The notes under the pieces: generated by a model
Seen by the model: the letters and a program-made list of their open reading frames with translations, nothing else
Databases searched by the model: none
Told to the model about the DNA's origin: nothing
Made by a program: the position numbers and the translations under genes
Shown here: positions 10,681-23,200 of the stretch, piece after piece
How positions within the stretch are numbered: position 1 is the first letter of the stretch
How the letters are laid out: the number at the start of each line of letters is the position of its first letter
Assembly (NCBI RefSeq): GCF_022605165.1
Contig: NC_063070.1
Coordinates: 1,054,001-1,118,000 of the forward strand
Origin: Purpureocillium takamizusanense
Lineage: Eukaryota; Ascomycota; Sordariomycetes; Hypocreales; Ophiocordycipitaceae
Length of the DNA stretch: 64,000 nt
Direction: 5' to 3'

Positions 10681-13001
10681 ATGGTAGAACATGATGGCTT
10701 GATGAGAGTGTTTTGGCCGACGGACGCCTGCAGCTCCGATCGGCCTGGCGTGGTGGTGGGATGGAGGAACTCGACGCTCGACGTGCTCGTCGTCGCCATC
10801 CTCGAGGATGTGGATGTACGTCCCCCCCTTCTTACCTTGACATTGTGCGTGCGCAGCGCCGTCTGACAGACCAGGCCCGCGACGTCGAGTTTCACCTCAA
10901 GCTGGGCACCTTTTTCCGCAGCTGTCCCCATAGCCCCAACCGCATCTTCGACACGTGCGGCCACTCGTCGATGCACGTCCTGGGCGTGTCCAACAGGGCC
11001 AAGGCGGACGAGGTCGATGCCTCGTGGGTCTGCGCGGCCATGACGGCGTCGTCGAGGCGGCCGACGATTGACTGCGCGCGGGCGTCGAGCATCCAGCTCA
11101 TCCTCTACGACCGGCCCGAGCCGCGGCGCATGCAGTACATCTCCCTCGACCCCATCGCGCTGGCGCTCGGGGACAAGAGCTCCCGGCTCGAGGACCCGCC
11201 CGTCGACGGGCCCGAGGGCGAGATGGAGAAGCAGGAGCGCGAGGCCAAGGAGACGCGGCGCAGGCTCGTCGAGAAGCTCAAGCAGCACACCATCACCCAC
11301 CGGGCCCCGTCGGCGCGCGACCGGGCGCTTCCCAAGATTGTCAACCAGGTCAACTGGTCGTGGGAGGTGGACCGCACGCTGCAAAAGAACGTCGGGCGGC
11401 TCGGCCCGCGGCCCCGGCGGACCCAGAGCGTCTCAGAGCGCGTCGTCGAGTCGGCCACGACGATGCGCAACTACGTCCTGCGGCAGCTGTGGGCCTTCTT
11501 CACCGTCTACCTCTTTCCCACCATCCGCCGCGGCTTCTGCGTCTTTTTGCTCGGCCATCGCATGGTGGCCGAGGTGCTGCTCGTCATGTTCGAGTTTCGG
11601 CCCAAGCCGGGCGGCGCCGCGCTCAAGGACATCTCGGCGACGGCGCAGCAGATTGAGATTCGGCTGCAGCAGTTTTGCTACTGGCCCATGCAGTACTCGA
11701 CGCTGCGGCAGCGCAAGATGAACTGGGCCAGCGTGACGACGAGCCACCCAGACTACATTCGCTTCTACAACAGCCTGTGGCTGGTGGCCAACGACGTCAT
11801 CATCGGCATGGCGCTCGGGTCGTACATCATCGAGCACGCGGACTGGGTCGCGGCGCGCATAGGGGACCTGCTGCGCGAGTACACGGTCGAGGCGCTGCGG
11901 AGCAGCATCGAGTGGCTGATGGGATGGCCCGCCGGCCTCAAGCTCAACGGCGAGCTGGCGGCGTTTCTGGGGGACCTGTTCCTGTGGGTCATTGACTACT
12001 GGTCGAGTGAGTGCCCGGCTTCGCGTGAACTTAGGAAGGGCTTTGAGACGCTGACTGCGCAGGCTGCATCGACATGCTGAGCCCGCTGCTGCCGCGGCTT
12101 GTGTGGTTCATAGGCTTTTCGTCATTCGCCGGCGCCAGCATGCCCATTGCCGTCTTCTCCGACCTGCTGTCGGTGCTGACGGTGCACATCTACTCGTTCT
12201 ACCTGGCCTCGGCGCGCATCTACCACTGGCAGCTCACGATCCTGCAGTCGCTGTTCCACCTGTTCCGCGGCAAGAAGCACAACGTCCTGCGCAACCGCAT
12301 CGACTCGTGCGACTACGACCTGGACCAGCTGCTCGTCGGCACCATCCTCTTCACCCTGCTCTTCTTTCTGCTGCCCACGGTCGGCGTCTTTTACCTCAAC
12401 TTTGCCATTGCCCGGATGATCATCATCTCCATGAAGGCCGGCTTCGACACGATGCTGTCGTGCCTGAACCACTTTCCGCTGTTCGCGCTGATGCTGCGGA
12501 TCAAAGACCCGAGGCGGCTGCCGGGCGGCATCCGCTTCGAACTACGCGACACCCACGACTGCGCGCGGGCGGCCGTCGACGCCGACGAGTCCAACGAGCC
12601 ACCGCTGCCGCCGCCGCCGACGTCTGTCATTTACCTCAAGGTAGGTTGTCGCCGCAGGGAGCAAATCGGTGTCATTGCTAACGCCGGCCCAGTCCATCCC
12701 GCTGAGCTTCGGGGCCATGTTCCACCAGTACTCGCAGATGGCCCACCGCATACGCAAGCACTACCTGTCGCCGCGGGTGCTGCTGTGCCTGCTCACGGGC
12801 CAGTTCGTGCCGCCCATCAACCGCAAGAACCTGTACAGCCTGCAGTACAGCATGCTGCCCGCGCGGAGGGCGACGGTGTGGGAGATGTGGCGGGCGCTCA
12901 ACGTGGAGCTGCCGCAAAAGAAGGCATTCCCGCTGCCCGCCATCCCGCCGCTGCCCAACGGACGGAGGGGCGCGGCCGGGCGGACGAGGTCGTACCACTG
13001 A
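10681..13001 (+). CDS. gpi1: Gpi1/PIG-Q, GPI-GlcNAc transferase subunit
   Basis: Subunit of the ER complex that transfers N-acetylglucosamine to phosphatidylinositol, the first step of GPI-anchor synthesis. Exons 10681-10815, 10857-12006, 12063-12640 and 12693-13001 give 723 residues. The N-terminus (MRVFWPTDACSSDRPGVVVG) is characteristic of fungal Gpi1; initiation could also occur at the second Met (10702). The membrane-embedded second half includes the PIG-Q signature around YHWQLTILQSLFHLFRGKK and SCDYDLDQLLVGTILF. Introns are 41, 56 and 52 nt, the third with a perfect GCTAAC branch point. The basic C-terminal tail ends RTRSYH. It is very close to the small membrane-protein gene upstream. 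Confidence 0.92.
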
Positions 13002-13576
13002 GAGCTGTCATATACCCTTGTACCGAGTAGCGAGTAGCAAAATAATGTAGACACAGCGCGCAGCGATGTTGTGCATCTGCGTGGCACCACGACTGGCTCT
13101 GGTGGTGCATGCCCGATGACGTCGGCGAAGCGTGAGGTCGCAGCAGTGCAGGTGGTGTGGCGGGACCTTGTGTGGGGTCAGCCCCTCTCTGGTCTGCGAT
13201 TGATGGCGGTCATTCAGCGCCCGGGTGAAGTGAAGTGGTGGTGTGAGTCGGTGCTGTAGCTGCCCAGAGCTGTGTGGGGAGACGGGCCACTTATCCCAAG
13301 CTCGCCGTCGCCTCATCATGAGACCTGCATGCACCTTGACATTCGACCTTGACAGTCCAGTCTTGTTTGTCGCTCGGCGCTGCTCACTCGACCGACGACC
13401 CAACAACGTTTGCGACAGTCGTGCGCGCGACACCCTTCACAGCTCGGCCCGACAGCTTGCTCCCGCCGCTACAACAGCATCGCCATAACCCGGCAGCTGC
13501 TGTCTCGTGCCAGTCGACGACGGGCCGGCATCGTCGAACCCAGCATCGGACGCCTGTGCCCGCGGGCCGCCCCGCC
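13002..13576. other. Intergenic, no gene seen
   Basis: Separates the gpi1 stop from the cofactor C start. No supported coding or RNA feature. Confidence 0.45.
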
Positions 13577-14933
13577 ATGGATCCCAAGCAGCGCTTCTAC
13601 CGGCACTTTCAGGACAGCGTCGCGGGTGAGTTTGGACGACGACGACGAGCCATGCGTTTGCACGACAGACGGCTGACATGCGCGTGCCCTCTCTCCTTGT
13701 TCAGTCCTACAGGACCAGATCGATCAGCTCGAGTCTGTGGGCGCGATCCCGGGCGAGCGCCAGGAGGCCATCGACCATGTCCTCGCCGGCATCGCCAAGC
13801 TGCAGAACGAGGTGGCCGACGCTGCGGATGAGACGCCGTCGTACGACAGGAGGCAGTATGCCGAGGTTTGTCTGTCCAGGATGCGAACCGACTGACCGTC
13901 CCTCCTCCTCCATCGCATCGTACAGTCTAACGCGGTGGTGGCCTTGACCCCAGACAGTCAAGAGCCTGCAGGACAGCCTCCGCGAGACCATCGCCAAGGT
14001 CACGCCCAAGGCTCGCTTCCAGTTCAAGCGCTCGGCCGCGGGCGCCAGGCACGTCGACATGGGCGCGCCCGAAAACGATCCCCGCCTGAATCCGGGCAGC
14101 TTCTCGCGCAACCCGCACGCGGCCCATCCCGAGCCCTTCAACGCGGGGGTGGCTGACGACAACGACGACAAGGTCAGCGACCTGCCGGCCAGCAGCACCA
14201 GCACCAGCACCAGCACCAGCACCAGCCTCAAGGACTACAACCGCGAGCTGTCGTCGCAGCCGGGCCCGGCGTCGGGCATCCGCAAGCCCAGCTTCTCCAT
14301 GGCCAAGAACATTGGCATCGCGAACCAGGCGGGCCTGCACATCATCCTGCCCGAGTCGGCGGCGCGCGCGACGTCGTCGGGCAGCCTGACGGACCTCAGG
14401 GACTGCATCGTCGACATGTCGGTCCCGACGAGCCAGGGCCGGCCGTTCCCGGGGCTCGCGCTCCGCGACATCAGCAACAGCCTCGTCGTCGCCGGCCGGG
14501 TCAGCGGGCCGGTGCACATCACGGGCGTCACCGACAGCATCCTGGTGGTGGCGGCGCGCCAGGTGCGCATCCACGAGTGCAGGCACGTCGACGTGTACCT
14601 GCATTGCGGCAGCCACCCCATCATCGAGGACTGCACGGGCATGCGCTTTGCGCCGCTGCCGAGCTGCTACGTGCGTGCGCGCCTTGTTGTTCCCGAGCCG
14701 TGAGAGTGCAGAGACTGACGCGCGGGCAGATGACCGAGGCCGACGCGGCCGTCGAGAACCAGTGGGACCAGGTCGACGACTTCAAGTGGCTCAAGGCCGG
14801 CCACAGCCCCAACTGGACGACGCTGTCGCAGCACCAGGTGCTGCCCGACGACGTCTGGACGCGCGTGGTGCCGGGACAGCCAGGGGCGAGCGTCGCGGAG
14901 ACGCTGCGCAAGGTTGGCATCCCGCGGAGGTAG
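13577..14933 (+). CDS. Tubulin-binding cofactor C
   Basis: GTPase-activating component of the tubulin-folding supercomplex in the cytosol. Exons 13577-13625, 13705-13865, 13954-14670 and 14730-14933 give 376 residues. The N-terminal part is helical (LQDQIDQLESVGAIPGERQE). A low-complexity (ST)n run occurs near residue 160. The C-terminal beta-helical C-CAP/cofactor C domain includes GPVHITGVTDSILVVAARQV. QVRIH carries the expected catalytic arginine finger (QxRxH motif). Intron 2 (13866-13953) has a weak GTTTGT donor but gives the continuous YAETVKSLQD; a variant using the AG at 13925 breaks the frame. Introns are 59-88 nt. Confidence 0.9.
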
Positions 14934-15154
14934 CAAGGGAGACTCGTGTATCAGTGTCCGTACGAAGCTGTGTTACACGTTACAAGCGTGCCGTTACAAG
15001 CGTGCCGTCTGATGAATATGCCCCAACGCCCCAACGCCGTGCCAAAAAAGAAAATGATGCCATCCGTTTCCTCCGCGACGCTCCGTGCTCGCGATGCGTG
15101 CCCCAATTCATGCCCGATGCATGCCCGATGCATGCCCAGTGCACGCCCGTCACC

Positions 15155-15694
15155 TCACATGTCCATCTTGACGTCGTCGCCGCCCGCGCCCTCGTCCCCC
15201 TTGCCAAACCGCACGCCCCTCTCGCGCAGCCGCTCCAGCAGCCCGCGCTGCCGCTCGATGCGCGCCTCGAGCTCTTCAATCTCGCGCCGCTGGTCGTCGA
15301 CGGACCGGTCCATGTCGGGCAGCGCGCGGATCTGCGCCCGCGCGTGCTGCAGCTTGTGCTTGATGCCGTCGGTCGCGCCGGGCACGTCCTTGAAGGAGAG
15401 CTGCTGGGCGCCGTTGCTGCCGCCGCCGCTGCTACCGCTGCCCGCACCACCAGTATTGGAAGAAGAAGCTGCAGCACCGCTGGCTCCTCCGCTGCCGGCG
15501 TTGTTGTTATTGTTGCTGTTTTGGTGGTTCGCCGCCCCCGGGGTGGTGCCCGTGCCGGTGAGCCCCGAGGCGGACTGGATGCCGGCGCGGACCTTGGCGA
15601 GGACGGTGGACAGCTCGGAGAGGGTGTCGAGGTCGTCGGGCGAGAGCGTGGCGGGGAGGGCGAGGGCGTGCCGCGATGAGGGCTGGGCGGCCAT
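15155..15694 (-). CDS. med9: Mediator complex subunit 9
   Basis: Middle-module subunit of the RNA polymerase II Mediator, nuclear. Single exon, 179 residues. A short N-terminal helix (LSPDDLDTLSELSTVLAKVR) is separated by a Ser/Gly/Asn low-complexity linker (residues about 50-95, with a run of Asn) from the conserved Med9 C-terminal coiled coil (KDVPGATDGIKHKLQHARAQ then EIEELEARIERQRGLLERLR). The length and the helix-linker-coil layout match filamentous-fungal Med9. It converges with the cofactor C gene, whose stop is 222 nt away. Confidence 0.85.
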   Translation of the reverse strand: MAAQPSSRHALALPATLSPDDLDTLSELSTVLAKVRAGIQSASGLTGTGTTPGAANHQNSNNNNNAGSGGASGAAASSSNTGGAGSGSSGGGSNGAQQLSFKDVPGATDGIKHKLQHARAQIRALPDMDRSVDDQRREIEELEARIERQRGLLERLRERGVRFGKGDEGAGGDDVKMDM

Positions 15695-16213
15695 GGTGCA
15701 AGCGAGCGAGCATGCGTGCTTGACTGTGTGGTTGTGTGCGCGAGATGTGCCGCGGCGGTCGTGGGCGCAATTGGAACTGTTCAGGACGGTCGGCGCGTGC
15801 GAGCTGGAGGTCGACGGGCTGGAGTGGACAGGGCAGCCTTGGAAGCTGCGAGAGCGGAGCTGCCACTGCCACTGCCGGTAGTGAGGCGCGCTGAGGCGTA
15901 CCGCGTTCCATTTCCTTTAGCACCCGACCATATCAGTGGGCGATTAGTCAGTGGGCTGCCCCCAAACGACGGGCTATCGGCACCTGCAGCCATGACATCG
16001 GCCCGTATGCGGGCGGGAGAAAAAAAACACCCCACCACCTCCTGTTTCTGCTCCGTTGCAGCTCCGTTCCCCAAATAGCGCAGGCAGGTCTTTTTACTTC
16101 GCTCGTCGTCTCCCTCTGTCCTCCCTCTTCCCTCATCTCACACAGGCCAATTGGCAAATCACTTCAATCCCGTCTCTTACCGTCGCTCTCGAAGCGTCCA
16201 CCGCCCGTCGACC
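15695..16213. promoter_or_regulatory. Divergent promoter, med9 / phosphoglycerate mutase
   Basis: The two genes are transcribed away from each other across this interval. Pyrimidine-rich tracts at about 16105-16150 sit just upstream of the mutase start, as is common in highly expressed fungal genes. No specific operator is recognised. Confidence 0.4.
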
Positions 16214-18302
16214 ATGTCCAAGACCGAGCACAAGGTCTGCCTCAGTACGTCTGCTTCCTCTTCCGTGTGCCCCTCCTCGTGCTCCTCCTCGTCGTCATTG
16301 TCGCCCCAACCGTGGCCCCGCCAAGGGGGCGCCGTATCCCGCGACGCGCACCAGCCCGCGACCCCTTCCACGCCGTCACCGTCGCCGTCATCGTCGCCGT
16401 CGCAACGCCGCGTGCCCGGGAGGAGGCGAGATCAGGAGGTGACGGCGCTGCAGCACCCGAAGGTGGGGACGGAGACGGGGCACGGGGGCGGCCCGGCGGT
16501 GGCGTCGTCGGCGGCCCGGCGCCGCCCCGACTACATGCTCGTCGTCTGCTTTGTCCTGGTCTACCTGGAGCTCGGATGGCTAATCCTCTTGGTCCTGCGC
16601 TCGCACAGTCGTCATTGATGGCTGGGGCATCCCCTCGGAGCAGAGCCCCAAGGATGGCGACGCCATCACCAACGCCAAGACGCCCGTCATGGACGGGCTG
16701 TACGCCGACGCCGACGGCTACACGGAGCTCGAGGCCTCGTCCCTCGCCGTCGGCCTGCCCGAGGGCCTGATGGGCAACTCCGAGGTCGGCCACCTCAACA
16801 TTGGCGCCGGCCGCGTCGTCTGGCAGGACGTGGTCCGCATCGACCAGACCATCAAGAAGGGCGAGCTCACCGGCAACCCCGTCATCAAGAAGACGTTTGA
16901 GGGCGCCGCCGCCGGCAACGGCCGCCTGCACCTCTGCGGCCTCGTCTCCCACGGCGGCGTGGTGAGTAGTCTCCGCAGGGCCCTTCTGGGCCTCCCGGCG
17001 GCCGGTTCACGATGCTGACCCGACGCAGCACTCCAAGCAGACGCACCTGTACGCGCTGCTCAAGGCCGCCAAGGAGTACAAGGTGCCCAAGGTCTTCATC
17101 CACTTCTTCGGCGACGGCCGGGACACCGACCCCAAGTCGGGCGCCGACTACATGCAGGAGCTCGTCGAGAACCTGGCCGAGATTGGCGTCGGCCAAATCG
17201 CCACCGTCGTCGGCCGCTACTACGCCATGGACCGCGACAAGCGCTGGGAGCGCGTCGAGATTGCCCTCAAGGGCCTGTGCCACGGCGACGGCGAGGCGAG
17301 CGAGGACCCCGTCGCCACCGTCCGCGAGCGATACGAGCGCGGCGGCAGCAAGGACAAGGACGAGTTCCTGACGCCCATCATTGTCGGCGGCGACGAGTCC
17401 CGCATCAAGGGTATGTCCGCTTGACACGTCTCATTCTTTGTGATTACAGCGACAGGCGCTGACCCCCCCCCCCAGACGACGACACCGTCTTCTTCTTCAA
17501 CTACCGCTCGGACCGCGTGCGCCAAATCACGCAGCTCCTCGGCGACGTGGACCGCTCGGTGCTGCCCGACTTCCAGTACCCCAAGATCAGCAAGCTCGTC
17601 ACCATGACCATGTACAAGACCGACTACCCGTTCGAGGTGGCGTTTGAGCCGCAGCGCATGGACAACGTGCTGGCCGAGTGGCTCGGCAAGCAGAGCGTCG
17701 AGCAGGTGCACATTGCCGAGACGGAAAAGTACGCCCACGTCACCTTCTTCTTCAACGGCGGCGTCGAAAAGGTGTTTCCGCTGGAGACGCGCGACCAGGA
17801 CCAGGACCTCGTGCCCTCCAACAAGTCGGTCGCCACCTACGACAAGGCGCCCGAGATGTCGGCCGACGGCGTCGCCGACCAGGTGTGCAAGCGCATGGCC
17901 GAGCAAAAGTTCCCCTTTGTCATGAACAACTTTGCGCCCCCCGACATGGTCGGCCACACGGGCGTCTACGAGGCCGCCGTCGTCGGCTGCGAGGCCACGG
18001 ACAAGGCCATTGGCAAGGTGCTCGAGGGCTGCAAGAAGGACGGCTACATCCTCTTCGTCACGGCCGACCACGGCAACGCCGAGGAGATGAAGTTTGCCGA
18101 CGGCAACCCCAAGACCAGCCACACCACCAACAAGGTGCCGCTCCTCATGGCCAACGCGCCCGACGGCTGGAGCCTCCGCAAGACGGGCGGCGTCCTGGGC
18201 GACGTGGCCCCGACGGTCCTCGCCGCCATGGGCCTGCCGCAGCCCGAGGAGATGACGGGCGAATCGCTGCTGGCCAAGGACCTCAAGAGGAGTGCCGAGT
18301 AG
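16214..18302 (+). CDS. gpmI: Phosphoglycerate mutase, cofactor-independent
   Basis: Converts 3- to 2-phosphoglycerate in glycolysis, cytosolic, Mn-dependent. Exons 16214-16244, 16609-16961, 17029-17410 and 17476-18302 give 530 residues. Alkaline-phosphatase-superfamily metal motifs are present: VIDGWG near residue 12, the phosphoserine nucleophile in NSEVGHLNIG near 75, NYRSDR, MVGHTG and TADHGNAEE. Exon 1 codes only ten residues plus one base. Intron 1 (364 nt, GTACGT donor) is several times longer than nearly all others here, which suggests a regulatory first intron; the other two are 67 and 65 nt. The 3' UTR starts with a GAT/GAC triplet run at 18306-18344. Confidence 0.93.
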
Positions 18303-19994
18303 GGATGTTGATGATGATGATGATGACGACGACGACGACGACGACCGGAGATGCGAGGGTTGCACGGTGTCGAGGAGTTGAGGATGTAGGGATAGAATGC
18401 GGTTCGCGGTGACAAGGGTTGATGACATGGGTTGATAGACGGCAAACGCAGTGCGCGATACAAAAGCAGATATACAGGCAGAATACACTATGGCTCAGCA
18501 GCGTTCTTCAGACTGTATTACCTAGTAGCTCGTGTGCGGCCCGTGGTAGCAGCACCGTATATTGTTCCGGCTGCGAGCCGTCATGTCACGCCAAGGAGCT
18601 GATGGAATCACATGCGGATAGGACATGTCAGTCGCGATGTGTCTCGCTGGAATCGCAAACCCTCTGGGGCTACACATCCAGCAGATATGCCAGGACAGGT
18701 ACCGAGCCGTACTCCCACCTTGCGTAGTACACGGTTGGAGCCGCCGGAGCCCAGGACCAGCATGTCCGCTGGGACCCGCTGCGCAGACGCCTACGCAGGC
18801 CGGGGGTAAAGGAGGCACGCGACAGTCGGAGAGAGGGGGGTCATTGGTTTGCGACCGGAAGCTGCAAGAGATGGCACCCAAGGGGTGGGGGCAACAGGTA
18901 TGAATAAGACGGCAGTAGTGGCCGCTGACCAGAGGCTCATGCTGCAGGCCGGGCCCCGGGGCTTGCAGACGGGCTCACGATGCCGTCTAGGGTCGGGGGG
19001 CGTCGTGATCGACGCTTCAGGGTCCTACGTGCAGCTGCGAGCTCCGCGACAGGTAGTCAGGCACCCGGTTCAGCTGCCCAGGGTGAGTCTGCCGAGATGT
19101 GTCTGGGGTGGCAGAACCAGATCCAAAGGGAGTCTGGCCAAGGGGAGGGAGGGGCGTGTCCCAGAGAGCGGCAAGCCAGGAAACATGGCAATCCCTTCTC
19201 TTCACTACCTAATCCTGATGGGCAAGATGGACGGAAACGAAACAAAAGGGGAAAAGCAAGGTCGGATGGCAAAGACAGATCTGCCCCCCCCCGAGCCGGC
19301 ACGAAGCGCCCGGATCGCCCATCGCGCCGGCAGAGGCGTGATCTCTGGCGCCTTCCCTTCGCTCTGGTGGAACACACGCACACGAGCACGGCGAGCGGCT
19401 CCCATGATCCGGGCTACGGCTGCGTGCCTCCGCGATCGAGGCAAAAGGTTATCTCGCACGCGTTCGCGGCGCGCGCCCAATCACGGCGGGCCGTGCCTCG
19501 AGGGGGGACCCCTGTGGCGTCGGCATCGCGCCGGAGCGCGGGAGGGGAGATGCAAGATTGATTGTACATCTACAGTATATACTTTGTAGGATTCTTGATT
19601 CATTGTGCCAGCCACCATCTCGGGAGCCGAGTCCCCCCACACTTTTGCCACCTCCATCTGCCCTGACGGGGTGTTGCCCTGCTCCAACACGCACGTCGTG
19701 GGACGGGGACGCGGTGGTGGGGCTGGAGCTGGTCGACGACGTCTCCAAAGGACAGGCAGGCAGCCAGCACGCTTGGTGGTCGCCGCGGCATCGGAGGCCC
19801 GGGACTGAGCAGTGAGGTGCAGGCGGCAGGATCCACAGACCGGGGCGGGGCGTGTGGGCCCGCGCCGGGCCATGACACGGCGGCGTCGCGGCGCCCAGCC
19901 TCTCTCCTCTGTGGTGTCCCGCTCTGGCTGACCGCCTGCGTCACCGGCTCGGCTTTCCGCAGAGAGAGCATCGCTGACGGACGGCCACACGCGC

Positions 19995-20012
19995 AATCGA
20001 ATCGAATCGAAG
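19995..20012 (-). promoter_or_regulatory. Candidate GATTC tandem, possible light element
   Basis: On the minus strand the sequence reads CTTCGATTCGATTCGATT: three consecutive GATT(C) units. White-collar complexes bind closely spaced GATNC-type repeats upstream of frq in Neurospora. The site lies about 3.7 kb before the frq ATG. Spacing differs from the classical elements, so this is only a candidate. Confidence 0.2.
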
Positions 20013-20174
20013 GCGAGGACCCTGAATATCTTCAGGCCCGCTTGCGTCACGGGAGGGGGGGCTCGGGACCCTCTGAGATACGGGACCCTGACTGCCTCGG
20101 GCTACGTCAGCGGGTGCCCGACCAGGGCAGGGATCGCCGGCGTGCGGAGAGGGGGAGTCGAGTCTCGAGACGGA

Positions 20175-20284
20175 AAGAGAGAGAGAGAGAGCGAGGACGC
20201 GAGCGTGCGTGAGGGTGGGAGGTCGACGAGCTGCACTATTATGTACATAACGGGGGGGTCACTGAGTGTGTGTGTGTGTGTGTG
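20175..20284. repeat. GA and GT microsatellites
   Basis: A GA dinucleotide run at about 20175-20191 and a GT run at about 20265-20284. Other simple repeats nearby are a near-pure T tract at 21748-21769 and CAG triplets at about 21877-21892. Confidence 0.85.
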
Positions 20285-23200
20285 AGTGGTGTGGCATGTC
20301 TCGCAGCGTTTGTGGGCGCTGCAAGGGGGGGCCGGGGTTCCATGACTGGCTGGCTAATCCTCTACAGCACATGCAGCCATGGATGCAGCGCACGGAGCGA
20401 GTCCACTGTTTTGTCTGCTAAATGACGTCGGGGACTCCATCGCGGCTGGGGGCGTCGAACGCAGTCGTCGCTGACAACGGCACGACAAGAATGTTTGTGG
20501 GTGGTGCCCTCGGCTGATGAGCGACGAGATTCACACAACTGCCAGGCGGCAAGAAGCGTGACGAGGAGCGCGGCACGGTGCCCGTCCGGACCGCCCCCTC
20601 CCCTTCGTATCTCCTCAGGTGGGTGTGGTCGGTCCCGTGGCCTGGGCTGGTCTAGACCGCCGCCGCGGCAGCCCTGCGGCGCTGGCAACCGTGAGCTCGT
20701 TTGGTGTCTTGTTCGCTGACACCCAGGGGGAGGGGGTCGCACAAGGGGGATGGGGGAGGAAAGGCTGTGGAATGGAGGCCACCTGCCGGAGTCGAGCTCA
20801 GGCCATTCATGTCGAGGGAAACCTTGCAACAGCAGCGCAGCCGACATGGGCCGGGCACCCTCACCTGATGATGGCTGGGGGAGGGCGGCGGCGGCGGCGG
20901 CGGCGGGCGGGTGGTCGATTGTGGTGTCGTAGGGAGCGAAGCACTATGCGTGAAGCGCCAACGGGAGCCGATGCGTGTTTGTGATAAGGTGAGAACGGAC
21001 GGCCGCATCGGTGCGCGGGTGCACATCGATCGAGGCATCACCGCGGCCGACGAGACACCAGAGTCATAATACGGGCTTGGAGGAACGAACGGACGGTGCT
21101 GGCGCACTCACTGCCTGCATTGCTGCCGTGGTGCTGCTGCTGCCGCCGCCGTCCACAGCGATGGCTGGCTGGCCCCAGGGGTTTCCGCCCCTGTACCCTC
21201 CAGCCTTCCCAGTGCAAGACTCGCGCTGGAGCACCCGCCTCGATGACCAGCCAAAAGCCAGATCACGGGGAGACGCAGGGGGCCACCCACCCGCGGTCCC
21301 TGGGCCTGGTTGTCGTCGTCAGTCCGCTCAGGTTCTGTGCAACCCGGCGACGACGGACGACGACGATATGATGGTCGTGGGGTGTGCGCCGAATACGCCG
21401 GTTCGCGGCCAGTACGAACTGCATAGCGTAGCTGGACATCCAGAGCGCTCGGTGAGGGCGGTTTGGCTGCACCCAGGAAGCAAACAAGCCGTGGTGTCGT
21501 GTTCATGCATCGCGAGCACGACAAGTCAAATCGCCGGTGGCCTCGAAACCGTGGCATTTGTCAGGGACGCGGAGACGATGCAACGTCTTGTCCGTCCGTC
21601 CGATCGTCATTCTAGAATCCCCCAACGTGACCCCGGACTCGCCCTGCTCACCCAGGCATCCAGGATGCCAGGCGCCGCGGTGCCTGATCCGCAGCGCAAA
21701 CGCGGCTGCGTCGGGGATGGAAAAGGGGCAAGAGGCGCGCTGTCAAGTTTTTTTTTTGTTTTTTTTTTTGCCACTGGCCGCCGGGCGAAAAAAGTGAGGG
21801 CATTCGCAGATGTGGGGATGCTGATGACTGCCCTCGTAGAGACACGCCCCTCTGTGTCGCTGGGAGGGGTGGCCAGCAGCAGCAGCAGCAGCTGAGGTGA
21901 ATGGATGCACTGCGCCGCGCCGCTGCTGTTGGACCCTGGATCTGCCCAGCCTTGGCTCTGGCTCTGGGCGTGCAGCCTGGCCCCCCGATGACTGGTGATC
22001 GCGCCGCGCCCCCATAGGGCGTGGACATCGGGGCAATGAGCGCAGGATCTGGCGGCCCTGGCCCCCCCATCGATGGTGGGCTCCAGCACCCGCCCACCAC
22101 CGCCGCCGCCGCCGTCGCCACGACCACGCGCCCAGCACGGCGCCGCACCGCAGCAGCATGTACCAAGCTACCAACTTACCCACGCCGGCCGCCTGCCCAG
22201 CGGTCTCACGATGCCTGCTTCGGGGCATCGGTCGCTGTCAGTGATTTGACGGCGGGCGTGCCCAGTTTTGTCTCCGGCCCAGCCCAGCCCACCACGGACG
22301 ACAGACTCCTCCTGCTCCTCCTCCGCCCTCCGCAAAGCCTGCCCTGCCCTCTTCCGGTTTCTCGCCATCTTGCCTCCCGAGCACAATTTCCCATTTCAAA
22401 GAATTCGGCTTGTTGAATCGTCTGCCCGTGGCCTTGTATTTTCCCCATCTTGCGCAGACGATCCTTGCGCCCCCAGTGTCCTCCTACTGCTGCCACCGGC
22501 TAGCGATCATCGTGAGTACAACACCAACCCGCGCGCGCCTCGTCTCGCCTGCACGCCGCGGCGTCCCCTCATACCCCCCTCACGTCCCTGCCGCGATCGT
22601 CGCCGTCGCTGGCGTCTGGTGAGCGCTGCAATCGTCGGGCATACGCCAGCCTGCGTGGTGCCGGTGCTGGTGCTGCCGTGGCTGCAGTCGCTCGGGCGTT
22701 CGCTCGCCGCCAACGGGTGCAAGTGGTGGCCGTCCATCTCATCGAGCCCGTTTCGTCGCGCGTCGATTGGAACCACGACTCTGACTGTCATTGCCGTGCA
22801 GGTCAATTCGCGTCACTTTCGGAAAGCCCGCGTCGGCCGCCGTTTTGCCAGTTTGACCCAGACGCCTCTCGCTACGCCCTCGCTTTGACGCTCCCGCACG
22901 TTCGCACGCCCAGATCTCACGCCTGACGTGGATTGCGACGTTCATCGCCGCCGAGACTTGATCAAGGGCCGTCAGAACGAACGCGTCACACATTGCCCAA
23001 GACGCTGCGCGTCCGTCATCTGGCTCTCGACCGACAGGCAGCCACCGAGACAACAGCAACCTTGCGGCATTGCACCCGGCGTTGACTGGCTCGTCGCGAG
23101 AAAACAGACGTCGACGGCCATCTCGCATTCACCTGGCCCATCGCCGGCATCTCCATCATCACCAGCCAAAGCATCAGCGGCAGCAGGATCATCACCAAGC

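Noticed and set aside
13866..13930. Shorter intron or micro-exon in cofactor C ending at the AG near 13925
   Set aside because: It puts the following conserved domain out of frame; the AG at 13953 restores it.
18849..21895. Several 190-290-codon open frames upstream of frq
   Set aside because: Overlapping on both strands, Arg/Pro-rich, with no domains or splice logic.
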